Shown piece after piece: positions 47,515 to 59,277 of a DNA stretch of 64,000 nucleotides. Each line of letters opens with the position of its first letter. Position 1 is the stretch's first letter. The notes beneath the pieces are model-generated. The model had not been told where the DNA came from. It made no database searches and saw nothing but the letters and a program-made list of their open reading frames with translations. Made by a program: the position numbers and the translations under genes. The stretch comes from Tanypteryx hageni (taxonomy: Eukaryota; Arthropoda; Insecta; Odonata; Petaluridae). The DNA lies in the NCBI GenBank assembly GCA_028673005.1, contig CM054115.1, forward strand, positions 55,290,407-55,354,406, written 5' to 3'.

Positions 47515-50364
47515 ATGAAATCAAACAGACAGAAGCGCCAGAAAACGTTGCATTTTGATCTCAATTCTTCAAAAAAAAGAATCAACAATAAATTCGAGCA
47601 ATCAAGAAGTGGAAATTGCAGTGTCTACACTACTACCTGTCAACTCCTTGAAGAGAGATGTATACGCTTATGAATATAACAGTTCAGTTATTTCATCGGT
47701 TCATTCGGTAGATATCGAACATTATATTAGTGATAGTAGTGCAACGGTGAAGAATGATATCGGTATTTATCTTGGAGGAAAATTAGATAATTTAACAAAG
47801 AAAGAACTTTTAGAAAATCCGTTTTGTCCACCTAAAAATTGTGTCTTTCCTTTTTCTGAGCATCAAAAGAACGGCAAAGTTGAAAAGAGATACCTCAATC
47901 AAACTCACTTAGATAGATTCACTTGGGTAGTATATTCTCCAATAAAGCAGGGAATTTACTGTAAATATTGTTCCTTGTTCGCTCCTACAACTGTTGGTTC
48001 AATTAAATGTAAAACTTAGACCGGGGTTTTAGTTTCCAAGCCGCTTACTGCATTTTCAAAATTATTGGGTAAGGATGGCGTTCTTGAAAAACACCAAGGC
48101 AATGCTTATCATAATAGCTCTGTAGAATCGGCAAAAATGTTTGTAAGGAACTTTGGCAAGCCCCAAACTGAAGTTCAAAACATGTTAATTTCAGGGAGAC
48201 TGAAGCAAGTTCAAGAGAATCGAAAGCGTCTTTTGCCTATTATTGACACGATCATCACTCTAGATCAGGGGTCGGCAACCTTTTCTGAATGGCGGGCAAC
48301 ATTCGTAATTTTGAATGGTTCGGAGGGCCGCATTGGAAGTCACGAGAGCTTCGGCGGGCCGGAGGAGTGTTTACATAAGAAGTTAACTAGAGAATTTGTG
48401 GTATCATGCAAGTGAAACTCAAGACCAAATAATCTAATAGCATGAAAACATCATCAGAAAAGGTTTTTACTGAAAAAATATGAAATCGTTTATATCAAAT
48501 TTCACCAATCACTTTTTAATCACAGCTTCGCGGGCCGCATAAAGTGCTCTCGGGGGCCGCATGTGGCCCGCGGGCCGTAGGTTGCCGACCCCTGCTCTAG
48601 ATAGACGAAATATACCATTTCGAGGCCATAGGGATGACGGCAATTTTTTAGACAGGCCTGAGAGCAGTGAAAGCATTAGGAACGAGGGAAATTTTCGCGC
48701 TATATTAAAATTACGTATCCGTGGTGGTGACCAGGATCTTGAAAATCATCTGAAATCTTCTAGCGCAAATGCCACATACATTTCAAAAACGACTCAGAAC
48801 TCAATTATTGATTGTTGCGACGATGAAATTTTGGAAAAAATCCTAAACTTTGTGAGGGAAGGAAAATATTATTCCATTTTATTTGACGAAACTACTGATA
48901 TAACTATGGTGTCTCAATTAAGCCTTGTTATTAGGTATGTTTATGAAAATAAAATTAGGGAAGATTTCATTGGTTTTGTGGATTTGCACGATGAAAATTT
49001 CACATCAGGAATTAGACAAGACCTAGAACCTAAATTAGGGGGAGGGGTGTGCTAGGAAAATCAGTTGTTCAGTTATTAGTAAAAAATAATCTTGATATAA
49101 AAACTATGTTGGTATTTGCACCGATAACTGCCGTGTCATGGCTTCTGAGCAGCGCGGTGCTGCTTCAGAAATCCGTAAGGTTTCTCCTCATGCGGTTAGA
49201 GTTCCTTGCCAAAGCCATTCATTGAACTTGACTTTGTCGAAATCGTCCGAAATTAGGGCAATTAGAAAATGTTTTGAATTAATGGGCGAGGTTATTAATT
49301 TTTATCATTTGTCTGCTAAGAGAAGTTTTCTTTTAAAGAGAGAAATGGGTGGGGGATTAAGTAGCTTGTGCGATACACGCTGGGTAGAAAGGAATAATGC
49401 TTGTTTAATGTTTGAGAAAAAGTTTTCCACAATTACCAAGATATTGAACGATATCAGTAATTGGGAAGATAGGACATCTTCAACAAAGGCAGATTTACTC
49501 CTCAATAATCTCATGACAAGCGAATTCATTGTTTCGATGAAATGCATTACTTTTATTTTTTCCTTAACACTTCCGGTTAGTAAGTCATTACAAAAAGAAT
49601 CGCTAGATCTGTATTCAGCTATAAAATGCATTGAGGACATCATTTGCTTATTATTGTGAAAGGAAAAGGGTTGACGAAGTATTTCATAGAATTTGGAAAA
49701 GCGCTAATGAATTTTCAGATATTTTGCAATTAAAACTCATTAAGCCCTAGTATGCATCAAGACGAATTAACTGTTCGGAAACCGCTGAGGAATACTATCG
49801 ACGTAGTGTATTTATCCCAACGATTGATACTCTCCTAGTTGATTTTTGATGACGTTTTTGTGATGATACACTGAAGGCATTTAATTTATTATATTAAATA
49901 TATTACCGAAACAACTATTGTGTTTGGATCCAGTTGAGTTAGATAATACTGCAACGTCATTATGGGAAAAATATTCTGACTTTTTTAATGTTTCCATTAT
50001 TTCAAATTCGTTTACTATTTTTCTAAGCGAATTAATAATGTGGAAAACCAAATGGGAACGTGAATATAAGTGCAATAACATTAAAACTGGCATGAATACC
50101 TGTGAAGTTTTCAGTATGTGCGACGAGGAAATTTATCCAAATTGCAAAATTTTATTAAACATTTTACTCACCCTTCCTATAAGTGTTGCTAGCTCTGAAC
50201 GCAGCTTTTCGGCTTTGCGACAATTAAAAACTTGGTTGCGGAACAGAATGAGACTTGTGGGTTTGGCGTTACTCCATATACATCAAGATATTCATCTTGA
50301 CCCGGAAGAGATTTTAGACCGTTTTGCTAATTTTGGCAATCAACGACTTGATTTTTTATTGTGA
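47515..50364 (+). pseudogene. hAT transposase (ZMYM1-like, TTF zinc finger), broken
   Basis: MKSNRQKRQKTLHF at 47515, then after a frameshift the 47555-48019 block with the TTF-type finger (LDRFTWVVYSPIKQGIYCKY, CSLFAP). DUF4371-like segments follow: KHQGNAYHNSSVESAKMFV (48089), then RNIPFRGHRDDGNFLD (48605) and YYSILFDETTDITMVSQLSL (48870), which holds the first catalytic Asp, and NCRVMASEQRGAASEIR. SQSHSLNLTLS and LCDTRWVERNNACLMFEKKF (49360) come next. The C-terminus has LTLPISVASSERSFSALRQL (50170-50229), the hATC motif. Stops and frame changes occur at about 47555, 48019, 49055 and 49659-49900. Removing the nested element at 48266-48594 restores ITLD-R-RNIPFRGHRDDG across the junction. 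Confidence 0.9.
48266..48594. mobile_element. hAT MITE (329 bp) nested in a hAT gene
   Basis: Perfect 8-bp target duplication CTCTAGAT (48258-48265 and 48595-48602). Ends CAGGGGTCGGCAACCTTTTC and, reverse-complemented, CAGGGGTCGGCAACCTAC. Subterminal gggccgcat/gcgggccgc phrases repeat on both sides. Interrupts the transposase codons of the surrounding hAT element. Confidence 0.96.
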
Positions 50365-50891
50365 TTTTTAAAATAAAATGTTAAGAAGTGCTATACAAAG
50401 TTAATAAAATGTCACAGATACCCGATTTAAATATATTTTTTTCTTTTTTACATTATGCGAAACATAAGCCTTATGTACATCATTTTCGCAAAATATGGAT
50501 TATTATAAGGGAGGTCAATGTATGCGTGGTTTTCAAAATATATTTCACCTAAAATAGGATTTATGATAGAAAATATACCATACTATTATTTCTTGTGACA
50601 ATATCTTTAAAAAGTCCTGAATATAATTTGGACGAATATAGGGAGTTGTATTTAAAAATTTTCCTATTTACGAGGAAAATAGTACTTAATCGCCCCCCCC
50701 CCTCGGGAGGTTTCTAGATCCGCCCTTGGTCAAGATGAACTCAGATACATAAATATGTATCGTTTTAACTCTGAGTTGCCGCGTCACATCGCCAGCGCGT
50801 GCTGTCAACTTGCTGTAAGGGATTATGTAGATATATGTATTTAAAAGCATGTGCCATAGGAAAGTAACTAAAGTTGCCCTACCGTCAAAAT

Positions 50892-51246
50892 ACCGTATTT
50901 ATTCATATACCGCGCCTCCTCGTGCACCACGCACAGCCCCTATTTATTGGTCAGTTCGGAGGAAGAAAAATAAATTCATGCCGGAATAAGTTGACATCTG
51001 GAATTTAAAAAAAAAGTCGGGCTCTTCACCAATTCCCCTGCTATGAAACAGAGTCCGCGCGTATACTTCATAGAGTTCTTCATCTTTTGCGAGCATAAAC
51101 GTAGACACAGGTGTGTGGCAGTGGATATACTATCAACACTCGCAATTTATATAACCTGTTCAGAAATCCTCATGTAAGACGCGCATTCCCTTTTCTTACC
51201 GACAATTTGGGACGAAAGGTGCGCGCGGTACACAAGTAATTATGGT
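50892..51246. mobile_element. MITE, ACCRTATTTAC/ATTAC family (355 bp)
   Basis: Left end ACCGTATTTATTCATATACC and reverse-complemented right end ACCATAATTACTTGTGTACC, with TA at the edges. Contains gcgcctcctcgtgcaccacg and gacgcgcattccc segments. Same terminal family as 11811-12091. Confidence 0.72.
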
Positions 51247-52425
51247 AAATCACCGTGCCAGTCACCTTGGTATAAAGCTCCCCTTAGAGTAGCAGCGTCT
51301 GTTAGATTGACTATGCATATATTATCCGTTAAAAATCCGAACAGAAAGAAATCAATACAAAAAGTTAAACACTCCAAATCCATGAAAATCAGTACGGTTT
51401 GTCACTTAAGCGGGCCCGATAAACTTTCTTGCCCCAGGACCCGTTGTTTACTTGTTCCGCCACTGCCTTGAAGGCATAGTTTGGTACAAATACCTACATT
51501 TACTCTTCCTTACTTTCCAAATATATTTACCAATGATTTGACTTTAAGAGAATTAATAAATTATGTTTCATTTAATTTTATACAAATCGTCCGTGGTGGA
51601 ATTTTGAATAATTTCTTGATCTGTAATAATGATCAATACCTACAATATTTTACCTATGCGGCTACTGCATCCAGGAGCAAGCACGACATGTGATCACGAC
51701 TATTCGATAAAATTTGTTCTTTTTTCCTTAAGAAATAAACAAGTATTCTGCAAAGAAATAATTTATAAATTATTTTTGATAGGATAGAAAACCTTGCGGC
51801 CGTTGACCACCCTGAACCGCTCAAAAGAGATTGTTCTAGCGTTAATGAAGTGAACTGTAAATTACAGTGCAATAATAGTAATACTCATGTATAATGATTA
51901 TAATTAATAATAACAGAATGAATTTATCATGGATATTGATTATCGCGAACAATACTGGAGCCTGAAGTGTAAGGTTGGTGCAATGTATGTTGTCCTTTGC
52001 TTAATCTGAATTATTTGATAAGTAATATTTGCCTGGGAGATCTTTTCATTTTGCTCTTCACCTTGATGGCGCCCTTAGCTTTATCTCCCGCCGAGTTAGG
52101 CTAGTATACGGAGCATAGGACAATACCCGTTCCAGAAAAGCGAGCAGTAGTATCCCATGTGATGTTTTTAATCTCCCTAAATAGAATGTCTAATAATTTT
52201 TACCATCAAATAAATAGATGAGGCCACCGTATTTGCAGTAAAATTTAACTCCTGAACTGTTTCAAGACATAGTGTAAACGGGGCTTTATAGACTGAAGGT
52301 AAGATTATTAGTGTCTTCACGAATCTACTGACCCCAAAATGGAATAATTGACAGCCATTCGAGGCGAAAACATTAAAGTATACATTATTAATAAATAACA
52401 GCGAAAAAATTATTAATGTATACAA
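51247..52425. other. Intergenic, nothing recognised
   Basis: No gene or complete element. Frames at 51481-51693 and 52177-52425 lack any domain. Confidence 0.45.
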
Positions 52426-52622
52426 CAGTGATTCCCAACCTGGGTGCCGCAGCTGATTTTTAGGGGTGCCGCGATAAAATTAGTTTTGTAAATAAATTAA
52501 CGATTTTGATGTGTTTACAGGTAACTAGGGCATTAATTTTATCTCTAATAAATTGATTATGTTGCGAAATTCTGTTTATCTTTGTAAGGGTGCCGCTCCT
52601 ACAAAAATGTTGGGAACCACTG
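52426..52622. mobile_element. hAT MITE (197 bp), CAGTGRTTCCCAAC ends
   Basis: Ends CAGTGATTCCCAACCTGGGT and, reverse-complemented, CAGTGGTTCCCAACATTTTT. Flanks GTATACAA (52418-52425) and GTATACAG (52623-52630) match at seven of eight positions. ggtgccgc occurs near both ends in opposite settings. Non-coding. The end sequence is that of widespread animal hAT (SPIN/Buster-like) elements. Confidence 0.9.
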
Positions 52623-53299
52623 GTATACAGTAAAATTTTATTCAACGTGAATACCGACGACGTATTTTCATCATTGCGCTTTATCACATGTTTGCTCGTA
52701 GTGATTACAATTTCGGTGCGTTAAACAAGATGGAAAAGTATACTCCATAAATGGAATACACAGAGATTTCAAAGGCGTTCTTAATGGAAAATATGTATGG
52801 AACGGTATCGAAACATTGGGTGATTCTCGAATTTTTATCCCCGAAACCATAGTCTCGGGGACTATCTTGTAGTAAATGTTGTTCTCTATCCAAATAACTT
52901 TTTTAATCTATACCTTACAGGTCATATAAGAGCTAGGGAGATAAAAGTTTAATATTTCATTGTTGCTTGACGGATGCCATTTAACGAGATACGACTATAA
53001 GTTTACTAAAGTAATTATGTAAAGAGGAAGTTTTAATAGACGGATTCAGTTGAAAATCACAATTGGGAGATAAATTTTAATAAAGATCACTCATACCTAA
53101 TTAAATTAAAATCCGTCCAGCGGTTTAGGAGATGAAAGTTGCGACGGACGGACGGATCAGACGTGCCCATAAGGCGTTCCGCTATTACCGCTCCGCTGGT
53201 AAAGAATGTGTATTGAGATCGCAATTGCTACAAGAATAAAAAGATATGTATACACTATTACCTATAAGCTTCAGGTGATTCAATAGGCAAAAATGCACG

Positions 53300-53574
53300 G
53301 AAACCGAGCAGCAGCACGGAGGGTGGATCCGGAAGCTTCCCAAGGGGAAGGGGGAGGGCGATCGCCCCAATTGCCCCTCCCTCCTCTTGATTCCGCCTCT
53401 GCCGACGACCATACATTTTGAAAATCCCTACCTTTCTTTTCCTTGTCATACAGACTTAATCTTCGGTGTAGAAACAAGGAATGTTGCGCGGAATAAATTC
53501 GAGAACCCAGTGGAGGGCAATGGGGTCATCCAAGGGGAGGGCGATCGCCCCCTCCCCCTTTGGGTCCGGCACTG
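53300..53574. repeat. Two GCGATCGC-centred palindromic repeat ends
   Basis: At 53326-53401 and 53508-53574 imperfect palindromes of about 70 bp centre on GCGATCGC (53359-53366 and 53541-53548) with G-rich then C-rich arms. The second begins CAGTG and ends CACTG. The first ends attccgcctctg, like hAT termini. The same core occurs in the 46219 element (46250-46257). Confidence 0.65.
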
Positions 53575-54377
53575 GCAGCACATCATTTCGATCCACTTCC
53601 CACAGAAAAACTGATCCGTGAATGGAGAAAACAAGGTGACGGGACCTATGCAGAAGCTGGGAAAAAACGCTCATCGAGTCCACCGAATGGTCCAAATTTG
53701 GTATCATTCTGTTAGTTATTTTGAGATGGACAGACTCGTGTCCAGGTGCAATTTTATATTTTCTTACAGAATTTGCGATCAAAACAGTCTAGGGACTTCT
53801 AGAATTTTTATCTCCGAAACTATACGGTACCGGACCTCTTATACGGCGTCTCGATATCCGGTAGGACTTGAAATCCGGCTATATTCGGAGTTTGTGCCTT
53901 AGGTACCAATTTGAAATTAGCGCGCTTACATGCAGTTTAGTTTTCATAGCGTTACTGTTTTAAGGCTAAAGCCTATTGCCCCAAAAAACTATTTCCAGCA
54001 CACAAGCTATACTGTTACAGATATCTCTATGCAGTTTTCGCAATTGTAAACTTATCTTTTATAATTTTTCTTATCTTTTTATATTTTTAATATAACAAAT
54101 TTAAAGCCATTCAAATTCCTAAATACGATGATTAAAATACTTTCCGAACAAAATAAAGAGATAGAAAGAAAATGGAGATAATAAGAATCCATTATCAAGT
54201 TACAGAATAATATTTTTTCTAACAGTTAATAAGATATGCTGGAAATAAATATTGCATTGTTCGCCCCGGCTATAAACGATCCTGGCGGCGAAGGGAGAAA
54301 ACTTGTGAAAGCTTGTGTGTTTTGAATTAGGAAGTAATATTTCATAAGAGGGGAAAATTGTATAAAAGCTAATCTAA
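53575..54377. other. Intergenic, nothing recognised
   Basis: No coding segment or complete repeat identified. Around 53050-53170, outside this interval, the phrase atccgtccagcggtttagga marks degraded interspersed repeat DNA. Confidence 0.4.
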
Positions 54378-56361
54378 ATGTCCACATTTATTATCAGCGC
54401 GGTGAAAGACATGGCATTCGAAAACGTGCCTGATTCCACTCTTGATCCTGAGTTCAACCAAATTCATGGCCGTTTTATAATAGATGGGCGGCATTTTCTG
54501 AGAGAAATCAGATCTCTGGAGCACTATCGAGCAACTTGCCTCAAAAGCAGTCAGGGACATTTCCGTTTGATATCAACGTCAACGAAGGCTCTGGTGTGGC
54601 GTTTAGTTTTTCAGTTACCGCATTGCAGAGCAGAAAAAGTAGTTACTAGTGAGCCTGAAAGCACATATTATCCGGAAGATCATATAAAATCTACCTGTGT
54701 ATCTAAGGCACAACTTACAATAGCTGATAGAGCCGTGTGGGGATTTATGTACATAGGAGGAGGCCATGCTAATTTAGAGGAAGTATTCTCTGCTTTGGGC
54801 ATCAGTAGTATAAATAAGACAACATTCCATAAGCACGAAGAGAAGTTGGGAAAAGTAAGTAGTTTCTTCTGCAAGTTTATCATAACAGTTTCAAGCATTC
54901 AAATGTTGTTAGCATTAACTGACTGTCTTGACATGTATTAAACATTTTTATAAGCATGGAAAGACATTATCTTGGATCTGATGCTTAAGGCGGGCAGAGA
55001 AGAAAAAGCATTAGCCATCGAGCGTGGTGATGTTACACCATCTGGAGTTCCCTACATTACGGTGATTGTCGATGGTGGGCGGTCGCAAAGAAGTCACGGC
55101 TAATTCCGGTGTAGCGTGTGTGATTTGCCACAAAACAAAAAAGCTGCTCCATTTGGACATAAGGAATAAATTTTGTGCAATGTGCCAATACTTGGAAAAG
55201 CGCGGGAAACCGACAATACACGACAACTGCTACCGAAATTGGAGTTCGTCATCTAGTGCCATGGAAGCTGACATGGTCGTGGAAGCATTTCGCTCCAGTA
55301 TGATAATACATGGTGTGGAATATCATTATCTCGTTGGTGATGGAGATTCGAACGTGATGAAGAAGGTGCGTGAGTGCGTACCTTACGGAAGAAGCGTCAA
55401 AAAATCGAGTGCGCAAATCATGCCGTGAAGTGTTATACAAAAGCACTTTTTAAACTAGCTGAGACACGGCCGGATTTTAAAAGAACCCTCAATAAAAACA
55501 AAATAATTAGGCTAAAAATAGCAGCACGTGGTGCTATTATTTATAATGCAAATGAGCAAAACTCTGCCGAAGAACTAATAGAGGATTTGAAGAATGGGCC
55601 ATTCCATGTCTTTGGAAGTCATGAAGGATGCCGAACCTACTTCTGCGACAATACCAACAAAGAGAAGGGGGTGCTTGATTCGAAGGAAGAAGCATGCATT
55701 GAAACAATTGAAGAGGCAATGAAGCCTTAAATTCGGAAAGCCGGCCAGTTACTGACTAACGACACAAGTAACTACGCAGAAAATTTTATGGCTTTAGTAG
55801 CAAAATTTGTTGGTGGAAAGCAGGTCAACAGATCAAAAAAAGGATCATACCAGCACGGGGCTTACGGCGCTGGCCTCGATTTTCAGCTGGGGCCCATGTG
55901 GAGTTATGCGGCATGGAAAATTCTTGCGGGAAAAAGTCCCCATAAATCTCTGCGATCAACATGCCAACGCAAGTTGAAACGTCTACAGGCAGTAAAGAAG
56001 TGCCTAGACAGAAGACAAAAGAGCAAACCCAAGAAACGGATAAATTTCGAGGATGGCGCAAAGGATTACGGGGAAATGTGCCAAAAGTTGGACATGGACA
56101 ACGACGAATTCGAGAAAGAGGCGTCTTTGTTTATTGAAAACTTGAAAGTGAATCAAGAGATGCCTTGCAGAGAGCCAAGCAAGGTCAAGCTGCCAACAAT
56201 TGGTGGTTTGAAGAAAGAAAAAACAGACTGACTTCTTCTAACTTTGGCCTTGTCTGCAAACGGAGAAAGACATCAAAGTGGAGCCAAGCGCCTATTGTAC
56301 ACCCAAGTTCTTCTTCCGGAAATCGTCGACCCCAGAATGTGCAGGTCAATGGAGATACGTG
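54378..56361 (+). pseudogene. Mutator-like transposase remnant with YqaJ-like tail
   Basis: 54378-54860 contains AQLTIADRAVWGFMYIGGGH and LEEVFSALGI, the entry block of the arthropod Mutator-like transposase family. A GT...AG-like interval (54854-54956) follows. Then come WKDIILDLMLKAGREEKALA, VPYITVIVDGG (first catalytic-type Asp), RNKFCAMCQYLEKRGKP, NWSSSSSAMEADMVVEAF, YHYLVGDGDSNV (second Asp) and ECANHAVKCYTKALFKLAE. Near 55788-56080 a lysine-rich end appears, and 56165-56300 adds NNWWFEERKNRLTSSNFGLV, resembling the start of a YqaJ-type nuclease domain. Frame changes at about 55064, 55385 and 56165 and stops at 55729-55731 show loss of function. Terminal repeats were not found. Confidence 0.78.
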
Positions 56362-56410
56362 AACCTGGAGATGAGCAGGAGTAATGTACATTTCATACGT
56401 TTCCTGAGAG

Positions 56411-56970
56411 CAGTGCCGTAACTAGGGCGGGGCAAGCGGGGCTTCTGCCCCGGGCGTAACTTTCTGTATTTAAATTAAGTATGTAATCATTATGTATATA
56501 ATTAATGAGGTCAGGCTCAACTTTGTGTTTACCAAGTTTTTGTAATTTTTGTAACAGTTTGCTACTATGTTGCTTTCGCCTTCCTTTACCACCCCTTCTT
56601 TTCCCAACCGCTCATCCAATTACCTCCCATTCGTTTTCTTTGTAACCCTTACTGTCTCCCTCTCCCCCCTCATTTCACCCTATATATGTGGAACAATTTA
56701 TATTTTTTTCACCTGATAATGCTACGATCGTAGTGAAACCGGTCGTGTTATATTAAAAGTTGTGGAAACTACAAAGTTAACCTTTCATTAATCATTATGC
56801 ATTTAAATTATGTATGTATGTAATCATTATGTATTTAAATTATGTAAATTTATAGTGAGAAATTATATATTATTCTAGGCTAGGTCTTGGGGAAAAAAGG
56901 TGTGGCTGATTCACACCTTAAGGAGCGGTGAGTGCAATCGCCGATGTCTCCGCCAGAAATCTAATCCTTT
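56411..56970. other. hAT-type end and non-coding DNA
   Basis: CAGTGCCGTAACTAGGGCGG at 56411 looks like a hAT terminus. A possible partner, read in reverse, is caatgacgtaacc ending near 59861, on the far side of the 56979-59678 insertion, but the flanking 8-mers (CCTGAGAG, GTGCGACA) do not match. Around 56700-56790 the phrase tgctacgatcgtagtgaaaccgg followed by aaaagttgtgg resembles retroelement 3' sequence. Confidence 0.4.
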
Positions 56971-57346
56971 GTTATCATTAGACCGCGGATCTTTAGGTAA
57001 AAACCTATTTTTTTTCTGAGTAGATATCTCAATATACAATTGTATATATACGTTTCATGAATAATTAACCCCGAAAACGTATATTTTATAGTGCCTAAAA
57101 ATGCCTATTTTGACATTAATGTCTAAAAATGCCTATTTCGACGTTAATGCTTATTTTTGTCTTTTTCATGCAAAAAACGCCTAAAAAGGGCTAATTTTCT
57201 AAAATAATCGACTATAAAAGCAGATTTTGGTATTATTCATATTTTTTAAACTGACTGTACAATGTTCAGTCATGGGTTGGAAATGTCCTTCACACCACGG
57301 TCACGATCAAGTGGCGAACAGCAGCTCGGACCTGTCTCGCGTTCGG

Positions 57347-57473
57347 CGGGGTTATTCTGTTTCCCAGTGTCACGTGATACGACAATGTAACAATGCCTTT
57401 AATCTGATGTTGCGTTTATTTCTCGTTGTTACATTGTCATATCGTGCGACACGGGAAAACGAGAATAACCCCG
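57347..57473. repeat. 49-bp imperfect inverted repeat upstream of transposase start
   Basis: Arms 57347-57395 and 57425-57473 run cggggttattct...gacaatgtaacaa and its reverse complement ttgttacattgtc...agaataaccccg, about 80 percent matched, with a 29-nt loop. It sits 65 nt before the transposase ATG, in the 5' untranslated part of the element, where it could fold in RNA or bind transposase. Confidence 0.85.
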
Positions 57474-57538
57474 CAGTCCATCTCCAGACTGCAGAGGGTA
57501 AAGGTGAGAAGTGTGAACGTGAAAATTGTGAAAGTGCA

Positions 57539-59277
57539 ATGCCTAAAGTATCAAGTTCGAAAGCTTATTTAATACGTCAGTGGTTACAAGAGTTCCCGTA
57601 CTTCACAACGGATGGAAAAATTATCTTCTGTCAAGCATGCAACAAGGAGGTAAGTACATTATAATGCTGGCTTGCAACGAATTATTGGCCGTGAATTGCT
57701 TGTCATCTTTGAGGCAAAAACCATCCACATCTTTTGTTTATACGAGCCATTTTATGGTAACTATAGAAGTGGTTATTCAAAATGTCCAGCAATCCAGCTG
57801 CGGACCTTCGTAGCTGTAAAGTAAATTTTATATTTTTGTCCCATTTCCATATTTATTAGATTATTTCCGTATTTTTAAGGTTAATTATTTCTTCATAATT
57901 TTTCTTTATAGGTTTCAAGTGATAAAAAATCCCACCTAACTCAGCACATCCAAGGAGTGCTACATAAGGCAAATGTTGAACGAAAATCTAAGATGAAACA
58001 AATGCTTTTAACAAAAACTTCTGAGGGATCCAGCAAGAAGAATCAGTTTTATGCAGATTTGTGTCACGCAATTGTGGCAGCCAACATTCCATTCAGAACA
58101 CTGGAAAATCCAACATTCAAGGAGTTCCTAGAACGATACTGCCATCAGTCGGTACCTTCCGAGTCAACGCTACGCAAGAATTACGTGCAACCCACGTACG
58201 ATGACGCAATGCGCAGGATACGGGAGGACATTGGAGATTCACATATTTGGATATCGGTCGATGAAACCACTGATGCTCTTGGCAGATACATGGCCAACTT
58301 GGTTGTTGGGAAATTGGACCCAGATGCGCCATCCAGAGCCTACCTCATCTGCACGAAGCAACAACAAACCAGGAAACAATAGCACACTTCGTGAACAACG
58401 GACTGAAAGTGCTGTATCCCAAAAATCTAGACGAAGAGAAAGTGCTGCTCCTATACACAGATGCTGCATCGTACATGGTTGCTGCCATGCAGTTGCTCAA
58501 GGTGTTCTATCCCTCCCTTGTGCATGTGACATGCCTTGCCCATGGTTTGAACCGCGTAGCAGAGCAGATAAGACTGGAATTCCCCAAGGTGAACAAATTG
58601 ATCTCCACCGTGAAGAAGGTCTTCGTCAAGGCACCAACAAGAATACAGGCTTTTCGAGAAAAACTGCCCGATGTCCCTCTGCCACCTGAGCCTGTGCTCA
58701 CCCGCTGGAGCACATGGCTGAAAGCAGCTGAATATTACAGCGAGCATATCCTTCATGTCAAGGAAGTTGTGACAAATCTAGCCGAGGATGCTGCCTGCGT
58801 CACTTCGGCAAAAATGTTGCTAGATGATCCCTCCATTCCCAAGGATTTGGAGTATATTAGATCCCACTATACATCCCTTGTGCAGATTATTGCTGAATTA
58901 GAGGGCTCAGGAAAACCCATCTACGAAAAAACTCCTATGCTGAATGAAGTGAAACAAAACATAAAGGAAGCTCCAGGTGAAGTGGGGAAAAAGTAAAAGC
59001 AAAACTAGAAAAGTTGCTACAAAAGAACTCAGGACTGCAGAGCCTATGTACGGCAGCAGATATACTGGCAGGAAAATCCAGTGAAGTTGAGTGCAAAATT
59101 CCATTTCAACATGTACCTAAGTTGAAGTTCGCCCCCGTCACGTCAGTTGATGTCGAACGTTCTTTTTCTGCTTACAAAATGATATTAACTGACAAACGCC
59201 ATAGTTTTGTGGTAGAAAACTTAGAAAAGGTGCTTGTTATTTATTGTGAGACCAATTACGGGAAATTTGTGAAATAA
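57539..59277 (+). pseudogene. hAT transposase with intron, two frameshifts
   Basis: Exon 1 57539-57649 (37 codons): MPKVSSSKAYLIRQWLQEFP, then IIFCQACNKE. Exon 2 from 57912 continues VSSDKKSHLTQHIQGVLHKA, so a CxxC...HxxxxxH BED-type finger spans the intron (gtaagt ... tttatag). DDE core: IWISVDETTDALGRYMANLV (58249-58308), LLYTDAASYMVAAMQLLKVF, HVTCLAHGLNRVAEQIRLEF, LTRWSTWLKAAEYYSEHIL. hATC end: PVTSVDVERSFSAYKMILTD (59136-59195). One frameshift lies near 58350-58380 and one in an A run near 58990-58996. Apart from these the coding region is continuous, so inactivation is recent. The BED finger and C-terminus resemble the CGGBP1-like hAT group. Confidence 0.92.

Larger units (their letters stand above)
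46219..50728 (+). mobile_element. hAT transposon (4.5 kb), TTF/DUF4371 type, inactive
   Basis: Perfect 8-bp target duplication GTCAAGAT (46211-46218 and 50729-50736). Ends CATGCGCGGATCCAAGGG and, reverse-complemented, CAAGGGCGGATCTAG. Subterminal G/C runs with GCGATCGC (46250-46257). Transposase in pieces at 47515-50364 with a probable 5' UTR intron (donor gtaagt 47263, acceptor 47498). A 329-bp hAT MITE sits inside the coding region. Confidence 0.93.
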
